Positions 11,640 to 22,313 of a DNA stretch of 64,000 bases are shown one piece after another. Each line of letters opens with the position of its first letter. Within the stretch, counting starts at the first letter, position 1. A model generated the notes under the pieces. That model had not been told where the DNA came from. It searched no databases and saw nothing but the letters and a program-made list of their open reading frames with translations. Position numbers and translations under genes: made by a program. Origin of the DNA: Nageia nagi (taxonomy: Eukaryota > Pinophyta); assembly GCA_050084985.1 (NCBI GenBank), contig JBITNC010000001.1, forward strand, positions 156,488,001 to 156,552,000, given 5' to 3'.

Positions 11640-11840
11640 TCAACATATTGTCATGCCAAAAATAGTCATTTCTGAAGTATATTCAAATTTATTTTCAAAC
11701 ACATCAAATGTTAAATGAAAACACATTTTATCATAATTTGATAGATCAAAATTTTGACTTACATAAGAAATTGAGTCAAAATGTCTATTGCAAAAATCCT
11801 CAAAGATAATTAGATAAAATAATAATTTAAAGCTTCCCAT
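11640..11840 (-). CDS. Small antisense ORF conserved in elements 1 and 2
   Basis: A 66-codon minus-strand frame containing SISYVSQNFDLSNYDKMCFH..TFDVFENKFEYTSEMTIFGMTIC. Element 2 has ISYMNQNFDLSNYDKMRFLLTFDV at 21660-21760, plus strand, with a 2-nt difference that breaks the second half. It lies between the PPT and the PMD gene, in the PMD orientation. It may be a small ORF or leader of the antisense transcript, or simply conserved 3' non-coding sequence of the retroelement. No known domain. Confidence 0.35.
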   Translation of the reverse strand: MGSFKLLFYLIIFEDFCNRHFDSISYVSQNFDLSNYDKMCFHLTFDVFENKFEYTSEMTIFGMTIC

Positions 11841-11883
11841 TCTATGTTTTTAAACTATTAACCTCATCTTCGGTTAATAATTC

Positions 11884-11898
11884 AAAAAAGGGACAAAA
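11884..11898 (+). other. Polypurine tract, element 1
   Basis: Purine run AAAAAAGGGACAAAA ends exactly before the TGTAGACAC of the 3' LTR. It is the plus-strand primer site of LTR elements. Element 2 has the matching tract, complement of 21564-21580. Confidence 0.8.
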
Positions 11899-12693
11899 TG
11901 TAGACACTAAAATACAATCCACTTATACATTAAAAAATCAAAAGACTTAAAACACCAATGATTAGGATATAATCACTAGCAATTAGTAAAGGTCATTGGC
12001 ATCCACTTATGATCATTGATGACTCTACAACGAAAAAATCAAAACTCAAAAAATAGAAGATGAAATTTAAGTTTCATCCTCTTCACAAGAGTATGGATAG
12101 AGAGGGTTAGTCATTACTTGCATTATCACCAAATGTAAAATCCCTTTGGTTATTTCAAATTGGTGATAAACTTTAACTCCCCTTTTTCAGCCTTCTAGAA
12201 TTATACAAATGCCCATTAAAAAAATGTATAAATACATGAAGCAGATAGACAAAAAAACAAAGGGGAAAATTGAAGTAGATTTATGCTATTGAAATGAAGA
12301 TTGAATTGTGAGGTTTATTTTAGTTTGATTATTGTTATATACTTTTCTTCCTTATGTTAAGATTTAAAAAAAGTACAAGTAATGGGTTGTTTGAGCATGT
12401 GTGTAGGGTTCATAGGTATCAAGATGTAGCAAAATTCAAAGACATCACAAATACAAATGACAAAAATCCAGAACTTGAGAGAGTGATTCAAAATAATCAG
12501 AAAATTTGAAATCACACAATCACCAACAACTTGATATTGGGTGTCAATGTTTCATCTCAATTGCCAGAGTTCTGAGAAGGGTTATCGATGACCCTCCATC
12601 TATATACTCCATATAGTTTATTTTATATATACATTTTGAGAAAATCCCTTTCACAAGGCAACTAGATCTAGTGATCTAAAATCTGTAATATCA
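11899..12693 (+). repeat. Element 1 3' LTR
   Basis: Begins TGTAGACACTAAAA right after the polypurine tract, like the other Tat LTRs in this window. A TATA-like TGTATAAATACATGAAG lies near 12221. Motif clusters of the TCACYRGCG type occur at 11950-12025 and 12510-12590. The 3' end is uncertain; CTGTAATATCA at 12683-12693 resembles the CTGTAACA end of the element 2 LTR. No target-site duplication can be tested. Confidence 0.6.
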
Positions 12694-15600
12694 AGGCCTT
12701 CCAAAAAATTAATAAAATTTCAATTTGTATTAACTATGTTTGTCTTGTTTGCTAATAGGGTTGATTTTCTGACTAACAAGAAAATACACCAAGTGGATGA
12801 GGATGAATCAAATGCCTTCTATGATATAATTATACAAAGTTATAATGTAAACTCTTTATATTAATTTTATGGGAACTCACATGTAATTAAATATTTTATA
12901 CACTATGATGTATAAGTTACCATTAAGGGCTACCCTAGTATTGATATATTGGTATCATCATGAAAAATATTAGGGTAGGGAAAAAAGTTATTACCCATTG
13001 TTATATAGTCAATTGTAAAACAAATGTTATCATATACTCATTTATGTACCAAGGTGGATAGCTTTTGTTTCCATGATACATTTGTAATATATTTATGATA
13101 ATCCAAGATCCAAGCAAGTTTTGACTCATCCAATGTTTGAATTTAATAATGGATCTAATAATATGAAGTTATAAATAATGTTTTGAATAAGTAACTAAGT
13201 TAAGGATACAAGAACCCCTAATGTGTTCAAATTAATTAGAAATATGAAGGAAATATCATAATATATTCCCTAACCTAAATATAATATTATTATTGTGAAT
13301 TTAGGAATCATATTGTAACACATGGATTTTTTTCATTAAAAGTAAACTCCCTTGTGAAAATCAATAAAATATATGGGAATAGAAAATAGTTAATGTATAA
13401 TTATGACAATAAGCATTAAGATGAAGAAATGAAGGTGTTGTGTTTGAGAAAATATACATCTATGAAAGGTTAAAATGATAAAGGCATGAGTTACTTTGAA
13501 AAGATTTAAATAAAATGATAATGTCTTGATACTTAGCTCAAGATTAAATAAAATGTTAAGGTTTTAGGTGATCTTACAAGAAAATATATTTAAGAAGCTA
13601 AAAATCTAGAAGGAAAATAGAAAGGGTGAAGAAGACATCAAACCAACATTAGAAGTTGATTAAGAGATGTGATGTATATACAAATAAACTAGTTAATCAA
13701 AGTAAGACTTATGGATTGAAAAATGATTAAGACACTTATATAAAAAGAAAACTTAGTCAAACCCTTAGTTTTGTAAGATCACAATAAGGCAACCAAAATA
13801 TATTCCCTCAATATGTTATACTCTATGCCGCACTCCCTTGTTAGAAGTAGTTGCCTTTAGATTCATCTTAGGGCTTGTTATTATTCTTTGACATATGATA
13901 TAATTTTAAAGTAACATTCATTGCACCGCATTATGCATATGGGACAATTATAATATAATACTATTGAATATTCTTTTATGGATTCATGAGTAAGTTTGTT
14001 TTGAAACTTCTTATGAACGTTTGATGAATTTACTGTTCTTATTTATCAAACATGATTATTAATATGAAAACTAGTTTGTTTGTAAGAAATTAGATTAGGG
14101 AAACATACCACTACTTGATACAAGCATAAAAATTAGAAAACCTAATGATTGATTCGAGATCAATTATTTCTAGGGACGTTAGAGTGGGGGTAGTTTTTCT
14201 TTATAATATTGCTTAAAAATTTATTAGACTATATGAACCACTTGATTGTATTATTCCAATACCTATGGCTCCCCAAGATATGGGCATGGGGATGTCAAAC
14301 CTCATGGTGAGCCTAGTTGATAGATATGGGCAAGCTAGTGTCTCATATCCTTGATAGTTTGTTAGATGAGGATGATAGTTGATAAAATTATAGTTACCAG
14401 GTGAAGGTAACTAGTATTCATACTACTTGTAGTTTAGAAAATAGGAATATAATAATTGTTCCATAAGAGATGATGCTTAACCATTTCATATGGAATATTT
14501 CTTAGGATAATCTATTTGCACCTATGAATTAGAGGGTTACCATCAGAAAAGATGCATAATCTTATGGACGAGCATTCTCTCAAGTGATATGGGCCTCAAG
14601 TAGAAAACCACTTCACCATGACCAGAATGTATATTGCATAATTTATGAATAGAAATGGTGAGATCACCTATGTGGCATATTACAACAAGATGAGTGTTAA
14701 TAAGTGAACACTAGAAGGATGATGATTAAGGTTGGTTAATCCAGACTTAACCAATCTTTCTATGTGAATGTTGACTAGCCAACAACATTGATATGCTCAT
14801 ATGGATCACCTTGTCCAGTCCTAGACCATTCGAGTGTTTCAATTAAATAAAAAAAAGATCTAAAATTTTAGGGTTTTATGTGTTACACACTCCCTTCTTC
14901 ATCTGGTATTATCACAATCTCAAGAGGTTGGGTCTTCTTCAACATATCATTTCCAATTCATCTCTACCCTTTCTTTATAATAATATTTTCTCTCTTTCAA
15001 ACAACATTCCTCTTGGCAAGAAAATAAATTGACCCAAAAAGTCAATCTCGTCTAACTTGATAGTCAAATCCTATGAATGAGGAATAACTGACCAATCAAT
15101 TTCCTTCTTCTTAAATCTAGTACATATGTATACAAACTTTATGGTATTTCTCCCAATTAAATGACAAACCTACATTGTACCAATTGGGGGTTTTGAAGTC
15201 ACCATTTTATTCATTTTCTCCATTGGACCTTATTCCTCATTATTCTTAATTGATCCTTTCATTACCATAATTTTCTTATTAAAATCATCTAGATATTCAA
15301 TTATCCCTTCCTCTTATACTATTATTGAGTTTTCACCATTATTTATGTTCTCAATTTAGTTAAAAATTGGTCTCCTCCTGATTTCCAAATTCCTCAACAA
15401 ACTCCTCCTTCTAGGTTTGGCACCTTCCATCACCTCCACCCCCTTAAACTTCTCTCCTTTTCCATTCTTTTTAATATCCATAAAACATTCTTTATCTTAT
15501 TCCTTATTACTTGAGGGCTTACTAAAATTAAGAAGTGTATCAACTACTAAAACCAAGCTAGTCTCTTCTACCTTCCTACCCTTTAGTGGCAAACTTCCCT

Positions 15601-16779
15601 CTTTTGCTTATTAAAGAAAAGGAAATTGAACTTATCCTCATTTTTAAATATGAAGTGATTAATTAAGGAGACCAAATTGATAAGCAAAAACCATTTTATG
15701 CCTTCCTTTCAAGGTGATTTACCTCATAATCACCTTGACTAATTCATCCCAAGGATTTGGGAGACTTGCTCTTGCAATTACTATTTGATATTTTTCTAGC
15801 TTCTTACTCCTCCCTAATGACCTATAGACCTTATTTATAGCAACATGGTTAATACTCTTTTCATCCCATTCTATCTTAACATGTGAATTACTCAATCTAT
15901 GGAGTCCTTTGTAAAATCCAACATGATTCCATTAACCATACATAGTCCTTTCCATTAGCTAGCCACCTCCATTGATAGATTATGGTCAAAGCCTTAGCAG
16001 GCTTTCATAAAATGTTTCATCCCTCCCTTATAGAGAATATCCCACACTACTACATTTTGATCAATTTATCTAGTAGATATAGGCTTCATTCTAACTAATA
16101 GCCCCCATCTTTAATCCTTCACTTTCTCTATGCAAAACCTCTCTTCCATAGTATTCACTATACGAGAGAAAAATTCAACAAGCATTGCTAAGCATCATAT
16201 GATCAAGATAGTTGGAAATTGGATCATCTAAAAATTTTAAGCTTTATGACTTCATCATTACTCAATGTTTGTGTTAATTCTTGAGGGTACCTTCTCCCTA
16301 GCCTTACACCACATGTATCTCACCAACTGACTCATACTATCAACCTTGTGCAAAACTTCTACCCCTCCACCACATTTATTTAAATGGAGCTTGAGTAGAA
16401 TAATAACTTTCCTCAATTTGTTTAGATTTTATCCTTAACATATCCACCTGATTCTAACATATCTCTTCCCATTTGATGTCATGATAATAACTATACTCAT
16501 TGAAGTTAATGCTTCAACCGAGAACACCTTGGCTGATGTGAGCTTTTCCAACTTAGGAAGACTTAAAATTGGGATATTAGTTGATTAATCAAAGGGTATA
16601 GACTTAGATTAAATGAATTTCAATATTTTCTCTAGGGATAAAGATCTTATAGCAAGTTTAATTTACCCCTACCCTATCCTACTTAATACTAGTATTAATT
16701 CTGAACAGCTCTCACTATGTTGTTCATGAAGATGCTTTGAGATTTATTTTCTCTATTATTAAAATTATATAATTCTATT
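12694..16779. other. Unresolved AT-rich region between elements 1 and 3
   Basis: About 4 kb without a coding region I can defend. The minus strand of 15700-16350 gives stretches of coding-like but stop-broken sequence (for example SQLVRYMWCKARE near 16310) that could be a very old transposon ORF, but I cannot name a family. The plus-strand frame at 15417-15614 has no recognisable content. No tRNA, clear tandem array or terminal repeat was noticed. Confidence 0.4.
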
Positions 16780-17515
16780 TGTTATAACCAAAAAATAATA
16801 AAATTAATTATTAAATTAGGGTTATTTATAGAATATTCAATTAACCAATTAACCATGAAATTATGAACAAGCAATAATAGTAATCAAATTGACCTTAACC
16901 TATCAAAATTGGAAAATGAAAGATATAAATATTAATTTACCTATGATGATGATCAAAGGTGATATATAGACAAAATAAGATGAATAATGAGTCTCTCCAA
17001 AGAATGGAGCCACCAATCCAGCCTTCAGCCAATGACGGTGCTAGAAACCCAACAATAACACTTGACTACCTTTCTAGTTTAGCCTCACCTCAAGTTCAAT
17101 TTCATAATAAAACCTTCATTCTATAGAATATAATGCAAAAAAGTGTGAAAGATTATAGGGACTTATAGCTTAGAGTACAACAATTTCCAGAATTGATAGA
17201 TGGTGTTAAGAAACATTAGTTAATAATGACACTAGTAATTACCACCTATCAAGGATTCAGGGTTATGTAAGATTAGATTAGTCAATGTCATGATGATGAT
17301 AATGCATTTCCCATAAAACTTTTTAGGAAATAATTAAAGTGCCAAGGCTCCTCCTTGGGCTTATTTTGAGGTTGACCCACCTGTTATTGTAAAACATAAA
17401 GGTAGATCAGAGTGCACATAGATAAAGGTATTTATTTAATAAATTAAATAAATCATTTTAAATAACTAAAAAGGTGTATTTTAATGAAAGTAAAATTCCT
17501 TTTTAGGTGTTAACA
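16780..17515 (-). repeat. Element 3 3' LTR
   Basis: On the minus strand it begins TGTTAACACCTAAAA at 17515, the same head as the element 2 (TGTAGACACCTAAAA) and element 5 (TGTAGATGCCTAAAA) LTRs, and ends GGTTATAACA at 16780. It is preceded by a polypurine tract. Length 736 bp. The partner LTR is outside the window, so the inner end at 16780 rests on the TG...CA rule only. Confidence 0.65.
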
Positions 17516-17528
17516 GATGCCCCACTTT
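17516..17528 (-). other. Polypurine tract, element 3
   Basis: The minus strand reads AAAGTGGGGCATC immediately before the LTR start, a typical plus-strand priming site with one or two decayed bases. Confidence 0.65.
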
Positions 17529-18289
17529 GAACATGATTTGATGCTTTGAATAAAAGAAATCAAAACATAATTCAAAGTATATTTAGGAAAATATAAGAGT
17601 AAAATAGTACTCCTTGATGAGGAGTCACATGGAAGCATCTTTAGATGCCCCAATTTTTTAGCTATGTTATGCCCCCTCTTTGAATTGGTTACATCATGAT
17701 GGTCTTCTCATCCTAGGAGCATTCCAAGGCAAAGAACATAGAACCTATAAAGATCTTAGACAAGAAATATTTTGCATATAAGATATCTCAAATATAAACA
17801 TGATAAGTCATAAGATGATAAGTGATAAGAAGTGCAAACCTATTCTTTGTGACTTACCCACCAAGAGTGAAGAAATATAATCAATTTATGTGAACTAACT
17901 TGGATTTCCATGCCAGCATGTTACCATGGATTTGTTGACAAGAATGACCCTTTATTACAAAGAAATCAAATGATGAGAGTGACCAACTTGGTTTCTCTAA
18001 GCCACCATGTTTTCATTGATTTTGATAAGAAAAATCCTTCCTTATAAAGGTGTAAGGTGATAAGATTGATAAGAAAGATATGTGATAAACACATATGTTG
18101 ATGAAAAAGAGATAAGAAATGGAAATGATACCTCTTTGATCATTTACCTAATTATGGACATATTTTGAATGAAACGATGGTGCTAGGAATGTAGCGACAG
18201 TGCTAGGATATGTATGTGCTTGAGTTGCAATGTTAGTATCCAAAAATGTGAAAAGATATATTTACACAAAAAAAATATATTAGAAATAA
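17529..18289 (-). other. Element 3 3' untranslated region with imperfect repeats
   Basis: Non-coding stretch between integrase and PPT. It includes partly repeated phrases near 17880-17960 and 17965-18050 (CCAACTTGG.. / ..CCATGTT.. / ACAAGAATGACCC-like) and two copies of a motif AGCGACAGTGCTAGG / ACGATGGTGCTAGG at 18173-18208. The same GCGATGGTGCTAG word recurs at 19613-19630 and, in variant form, 61700-61730 inside this element. Confidence 0.5.
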
Positions 18290-18722
18290 AACATTTTCAG
18301 ATTTATGACATTGATTGGATTACATTCCTCTTTACCTTCAATTATGGACAATTTATATGCACCTTTTCCATAATTAGCAACAATAATATAAGGACTAATC
18401 TAGTTAGGTTCAAACTTACCTTTCTTTTCATTTTCAAGTGCTTTAGTATTGGAAAGATTCTGTTTCAAGACAAGAACACCTACCTTTAACTCTTTAGGGA
18501 TAATCTTCTTGCTATAGGATCTTTGGATGTGGGAATGATAGGCACGAAGTTGTTTTAGAGCATTGACCCTCTTGTCATCTAGGACCTCTAGCTGGTATAA
18601 CTTAGACTTCCACCTATCTTCATCAGGAATGAGCCCATATAATGATAAATGAAGGGATGGAATCTCTAGTTCTAATAAAAAAATAACTTCATCTCCATAC
18701 ATGAGGGAAAAGGGAGTGGAAC
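18290..18722 (-). pseudogene. Element 3 integrase, C-terminal remnant
   Basis: The minus strand reads SLMYGDEVIFLLELEIPSL, then a charged helix-rich segment ending KVGVLVLKQN..KGKFEPN, a stop, and SPYIIVANYGKGAYKLSIIEG. These are the post-core and C-terminal parts of a Tat integrase. The catalytic core that should precede them is missing: the sequence jumps here directly from the zinc-finger region at 18723. Confidence 0.8.
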
Positions 18723-19694
18723 TTATATACCATGCATTTCACAATCTTCAAGCATAGTAGGCCAAAAATGCTCAAGTCTAAGAAATCTTTGATACACAAA
18801 TTTAGCATTAAAATGACCACCACAGAGACCATCATGAGCTTGATGAAGAGCCATATCTATTTCATTTTGAATGAGACATCTAAGAAGAGTACCTTCAAAT
18901 GACCTTCTATACAATAAATCACTAATAATGACATATTTTGTAGCTAGCTTCTTAAGTCTAATTCTAGAATTATGATCAAATTCAATAGGGATAATACCAT
19001 TTTTAAGATAATTAAAGATATATTGATACCATTCAAATGAATTGACACATGTAGTTGAAAAATAACTACCCTCAATGAAACTATAGAAATCATACTCATG
19101 AGAGGGATTACCAATGTTTTTGATGGTGAAGATGGTTTGCTCATCTTTATTGTTGATAGGGGAAAGGGATGCAACACTAGCCATAGCATCAATATAACTA
19201 TTGTTTTCTCTTAGGATGTTATCAATATGATACTCAAAGAAGTACATGAGAATATTTCCAACCATTTCCTTGTATGCTTGCAACTTTTTATCCTTAGTAA
19301 TGTACATGTTGGATACTTGCTTTATGATTAGTTGACAATCATCAAAGATTTTGATCTTTTTCACCTTAAGAAGTATTGCAGATTTCAAACCTAGGATAAG
19401 AGCCTCATATTCTACCATGTTGTTAATGCAATCAAAGCTTAAGTGATAATATATAAGGATAAAATCACCATGAGGGGTTATGAGGATAATTCCTACCCTA
19501 GCTCTATTAATGCACTTCAAACTATGAAAGTACAATGCCCACTCATCATCTTCCATGAAGCCAATGAAGACCTTCAAAAAAACTATCTTCATCCCAATGA
19601 TGATGTTGGAATCTAGCGATGGTGCTAGCTCTATGAGTGATTGAATTACCCACTTCATCATGAAACTCTTCCAATTGTATCTTGGATAGTTCAT
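18723..19694 (-). pseudogene. Element 3 second RNase H (aRH) and integrase zinc region
   Basis: A 323-codon open stretch. It contains WALYFHSLKCINRARVGIIL (normally FDGS, so the first catalytic D is H), CINNMVEYEALILGLKSA, IFDDCQLIIKQVSN and SYIDAMASVASLSP, then RLKKLATKYVIISDLLYRRSFEGTLLRCL and the integrase zinc region HDGLCGGHFNAKFVYQRFLRLEHFWPTMLEDCE. It ends at a stop immediately after the zinc region, where the core has been deleted. Confidence 0.85.
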
Positions 19695-19953
19695 TTCATG
19701 GATGGTTGGTGATGAAGTCTAAAATAGCTTGTCCTTTAATTAACTTCTAAGCAATGAATACCAAATCAAATTCCTAAAGTAACATCACCCATTTCATAGC
19801 TCTTTCAGAAAGGTATGATTTGGACATGAGATATTTGAGTGGATCAACATAAGCTATGACATATGTTGTGTTACCAAGCATGCAATATCTTAATTTTTCC
19901 ATTGAGAACACTATTGCAAAGCACATCTTTTCTATTAGACTATACCATGTTTC
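19695..19953 (-). pseudogene. Element 3 RNase H, C-terminal part
   Basis: The minus strand reads EKMCFAIVFSMEKLRYCMLGNTTY, VDPLKYLMSKSYLSERAMKWVML and FDLVFIA, then KGQAILDFI. This is the standard Ty3 RNase H block. It is cut at its N-terminal side by element 4; the missing part lies at 60482 onward. Confidence 0.85.
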
Positions 19954-19958
19954 ATAAT
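19954..19958. repeat. Target-site duplication of element 4, left copy (ATAAT)
   Basis: Identical 5-bp ATAAT flanks the outer ends of the two element 4 LTRs here and at 60477-60481. Counting it once restores a continuous element 3 RNase H frame. Confidence 0.8.
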
Positions 19959-20736
19959 TGTTATTCTTTTAGAATTACACTTTGAGAATAGGATAACATT
20001 TTTATATTCTTTATTCTTTAATTCATTTCAAATTAATCTATCATTGATCTCCACTTTTTATTGCCAATTTTTGTAAATAATAAACATGATTCTCTTCTTT
20101 ATACTTAGTCTTTTTATCAAGATTTTGGTCAAGTCTAAAGAGTTTCAGGTATTGTCAATAGTTTGGGTACTGTTCATATGCATATGAGTCTTAACCAATT
20201 TTGTTTCAAAGTCTAACCACTATGTAGTGGGTGTTGTAATAAATCCTAAAAATTACTCACAATCTAATTTAATGTTTTTTTTGATAAATGTACATAAACA
20301 AAGAGTCATAGGTCATAGGAATTCTATTGAAGTCATATGTGGGAGTTGATGTACTATGTTCAAGAAGTATCATGATATATAAGAAAAGTAGTAAGTGTCT
20401 AAGTTAAATCTAGTTAATATAGGAATATAGTTTCTTTCAAGAATTATTGTAAATAAGAGTCTTTTTGGGATAAAGTTACCAATGGGCGATGTTGTAAAGC
20501 CCATGGATTCATAGATAAATGTTTTGACTATATACTAAAAATTAGTAGAAGATATTTTAAAAAGCCATCTTCCTAGAGTCATCATAACTTTTTCCCAAAA
20601 TTAGTGGGTCCTAAGATAATAATTTAGTGGGAGATATGAAATTCAATAGGAGATATTTCATATAAATAATTAAATAAAGCCTATCAATTTTGAGTGATGA
20701 TGTCATACCTTTTGCCCAAAATTAGCAAGTCCTAAG
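19959..20736 (+). repeat. Element 4 5' LTR, first part
   Basis: Starts TGTTATTCTTTTAGAATTACAC, matching 58509 onward. It runs to the CTAAG target site of element 2 (20732-20736) and continues at 39050. Contains part of a ~120-bp tandem repeat with phrases GATGATGTCATACCTTTTG and GTCCTAAGATAAT. Confidence 0.88.
20732..20736. repeat. Target-site duplication of element 2, left copy (CTAAG)
   Basis: CTAAG flanks element 2 here and at 39045-39049. The undisrupted word CCTAAGATAATCATT in the other element 4 LTR (59144 region) shows the empty site. Confidence 0.92.
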
Positions 20737-21563
20737 TGTTACAGTGAAAATAGAGCTGGAATGTAGAATAACATAAAATACAATTATTCTTAGATTTTCA
20801 CTAAACTTCAAATTATGTAAAATAGGTAGAAATTGATATTGATTTTTAGCTCAAAATACAATTTGCCCTTGGAAGGGACTTTTACAAATGCCATTTGCCA
20901 ATATGAGAGTATTAGATCTTCATTATTTTTTGATTTTCTTGCTTCTCTCCTTGATATGGACAACCTGTAAATCTTACACACATGCAAAAGATAATAACAT
21001 CAAAGCATCTATGTATGACATGTATTAAATTGAAACTAGCATAAAACAATAAAAAGGTATGAGCTCACAAGATTTTGGCAGCATTACCCTACTTCAAAAA
21101 ATGGGCCCCTATTGCTTTGTTTTGGCTTGTATTTATAGATTTTTGGGTGAGATTTTCCAAGGCTGGTAAAGGGGGAGTCAAAAGCCATCGTAGGTCGTAA
21201 CTGACCCCCTCTATCCACAGCATCTTGGAAGAATGAGACATTACAACTTTCTTTTATTATTTTTGGTTTCTGTTCGGCTGTTACAAAGTCACCAGCGATT
21301 ATTAGGCGGACGCCGATGATCATCCTAAAATGCCGACGATTGTTTTGGGTCACTAGCGATTGGTTTTCAATTTTTATAACAATATTAAAATGACCGCCAA
21401 ATAGCCAATTTTTATCGAAAAAGGGTCATGTGACCACTCATTTTGCATGTACTTGATGAGAGTTATCCAATAATATGGTTTTAAACCTATTTTATATTGT
21501 CACAAAGAGTTATGATTATTTCAAAGTTTACTAGTTAAAAAGGGATATTTTTAGGTGTCTACA
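20737..21563 (-). repeat. Element 2 3' LTR (827 bp)
   Basis: Plus-strand ends TGTTACAG...GTGTCTACA; as the element reads, it begins TGTAGACACCTAAAA. A TATA-like CTATAAATACAAGCC on the minus strand (near 21127-21141) marks a likely promoter. A CpG-rich motif array lies at 21285-21365. It lacks a 15-bp stretch present in the other LTR after GGTAGAAAT. Confidence 0.95.
21285..21365. repeat. CpG-rich motif array in element 2 3' LTR
   Basis: Units such as TCACCAGCGATT, GGACGCCGATGATC, AATGCCGACGATTG and TCACTAGCGATTGG, about 20-28 bp apart. The other LTR (38770-38845) has the same units with several C/T and G/A differences, so decay is under way inside the array. Confidence 0.7.
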
Positions 21564-21580
21564 TTTTTCCCCTTTTTGAA
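21564..21580 (-). other. Polypurine tract, element 2
   Basis: The minus strand reads TTCAAAAAGGGGAAAAA directly before the 3' LTR start, a canonical plus-strand primer. Confidence 0.92.
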
Positions 21581-21639
21581 TTATCAACCAAAAATGCGGT
21601 TGATGATTTCAAAAATATAGAATGAGAAGCTTTGTTGCT

Positions 21640-21830
21640 TGATTGTTTGTTGTTGCTTTTTTATGATATAAGTTTTGAATCAATTTCTTATATGAATCAA
21701 AATTTTGATTTATCAAATTATGATAAAATGCGTTTTCTTTTAACATTTGATGTAGTTTTGAAAACAAATTTGAATATACTTTAGAAGTGACTATTTTCGG
21801 TATGACGATGTGTTGAGCTTGTGTGATAGT
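21640..21830 (+). pseudogene. Small conserved antisense ORF, element 2 copy
   Basis: The plus strand reads FESISYMNQNFDLSNYDKMR FLLTFDV, then shifts frame relative to the element 1 copy (11640-11840, minus strand); after the shift the words FEN..FEY and VTIFGMTMC followed by a stop can be read. Orientation and position, between LTR and PMD gene, are the same in both elements. Coding status is unproven. Confidence 0.35.
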
Positions 21831-22054
21831 TGCATGACATTTCTATTATGTCATTTTGCATGTCTAAGCACACATGTACCGTATAAGTTTTTCTTTAGTA
21901 TGAGTTTTGATGGTGTTGTCCTTTGTCCCGACAATGGGGTTTCAAGATGATCTCCTGTAACAATGATACATCACATTTTATCATTTTTTGATCTTCTTGA
22001 CCAATTTAAGGTTATTTTTGAGAAATTTTTAATATTCTCATGACTATTCACAAA

Positions 22055-22130
22055 CGCGGCATTTTACTTCCAATCACCGACGTTAAGTGAGGTCACCAGC
22101 ATCCGTCCTCCAGTCACCAGTGTTTCTCCA
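22055..22130. repeat. CpG-rich motif cluster upstream of antisense exon 1 (element 2)
   Basis: Contains AATCACCGACGTTAAG, GTCACCAGCATCCG and GTCACCAGTGTTTC in direct orientation, spaced about 20-25 bp. It is the same motif family as in the LTR. Confidence 0.65.
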
Positions 22131-22149
22131 TTAGATGTAAATAAAAAGA

Positions 22150-22313
22150 AAAAGTTTTAACTTTTTCTTATTCATTTCCAGCTATCACTTTCATTGTCTA
22201 CCAGAACCAGTTTCTGTTGCAATTTCATTGATTTCCAGTCGTTAATATTCATTACAATCACCATTCATCCACGTAGACATTCCACTAGATGTTCTCGACC
22301 TATCCGGGAAGAG
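22150..22313 (+). pseudogene. Antisense PMD gene, candidate exon 1 (element 2)
   Basis: Open plus-strand frame ending HSTRCSRPIREE at a donor-like GAAGAG|GTAGGG. It joins in frame with exon 2 (VRDIFEPRGRYPS). Element 1 has a homologous end (HSVGHS*PIWEE). Start codon and promoter are not determined. Confidence 0.4.

Larger units (their letters stand above)
1..12693 (+). mobile_element. Element 1: Ty3/gypsy Tat-type LTR retrotransposon, 5' end outside window
   Basis: Degenerate plus-strand element with gag finger, protease, RT, RNase H, second RNase H, integrase, an extra ORF, an antisense plant-mobile-domain gene, a polypurine tract and a 3' LTR, in that order. The tandem RNase H pair and the CX2HX4HX4C gag finger point to the Tat lineage. 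It is colinear with element 2 (minus strand, 20737-39044) over its whole length, which guided the calls inside it. The 5' LTR, PBS and most of gag lie left of the window. Many stops and several frameshifts make it non-autonomous. The right end is uncertain because no target-site duplication can be checked. Confidence 0.85.
16780..19958 (-). mobile_element. Element 3, 3' part (outermost element of the nest)
   Basis: Minus-strand Tat-type element whose 3' LTR, 3' UTR, integrase remnant, aRH and part of RNase H lie here. It stops at 19958, where element 4 begins after the target duplication ATAAT (19954-19958). The reading frame of its RNase H resumes beyond 60481, showing the two parts were once contiguous. 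Its 5' end is beyond the window's right edge. Confidence 0.85.

Noticed and set aside
15417-15614. Ser/Leu/Pro-rich 65-codon frame
   Set aside because: No motif, no neighbour context and no conserved copy.
18944-19192. Alternative-frame reading inside element 3 aRH
   Set aside because: Overlaps the recognised aRH/IN frame and has no motif.
19959-20736. First read as an independent repeat joined to element 3
   Set aside because: Continuation at 39050 and the partner at 58509 with ATAAT on the outer sides show it is half of the element 4 LTR.
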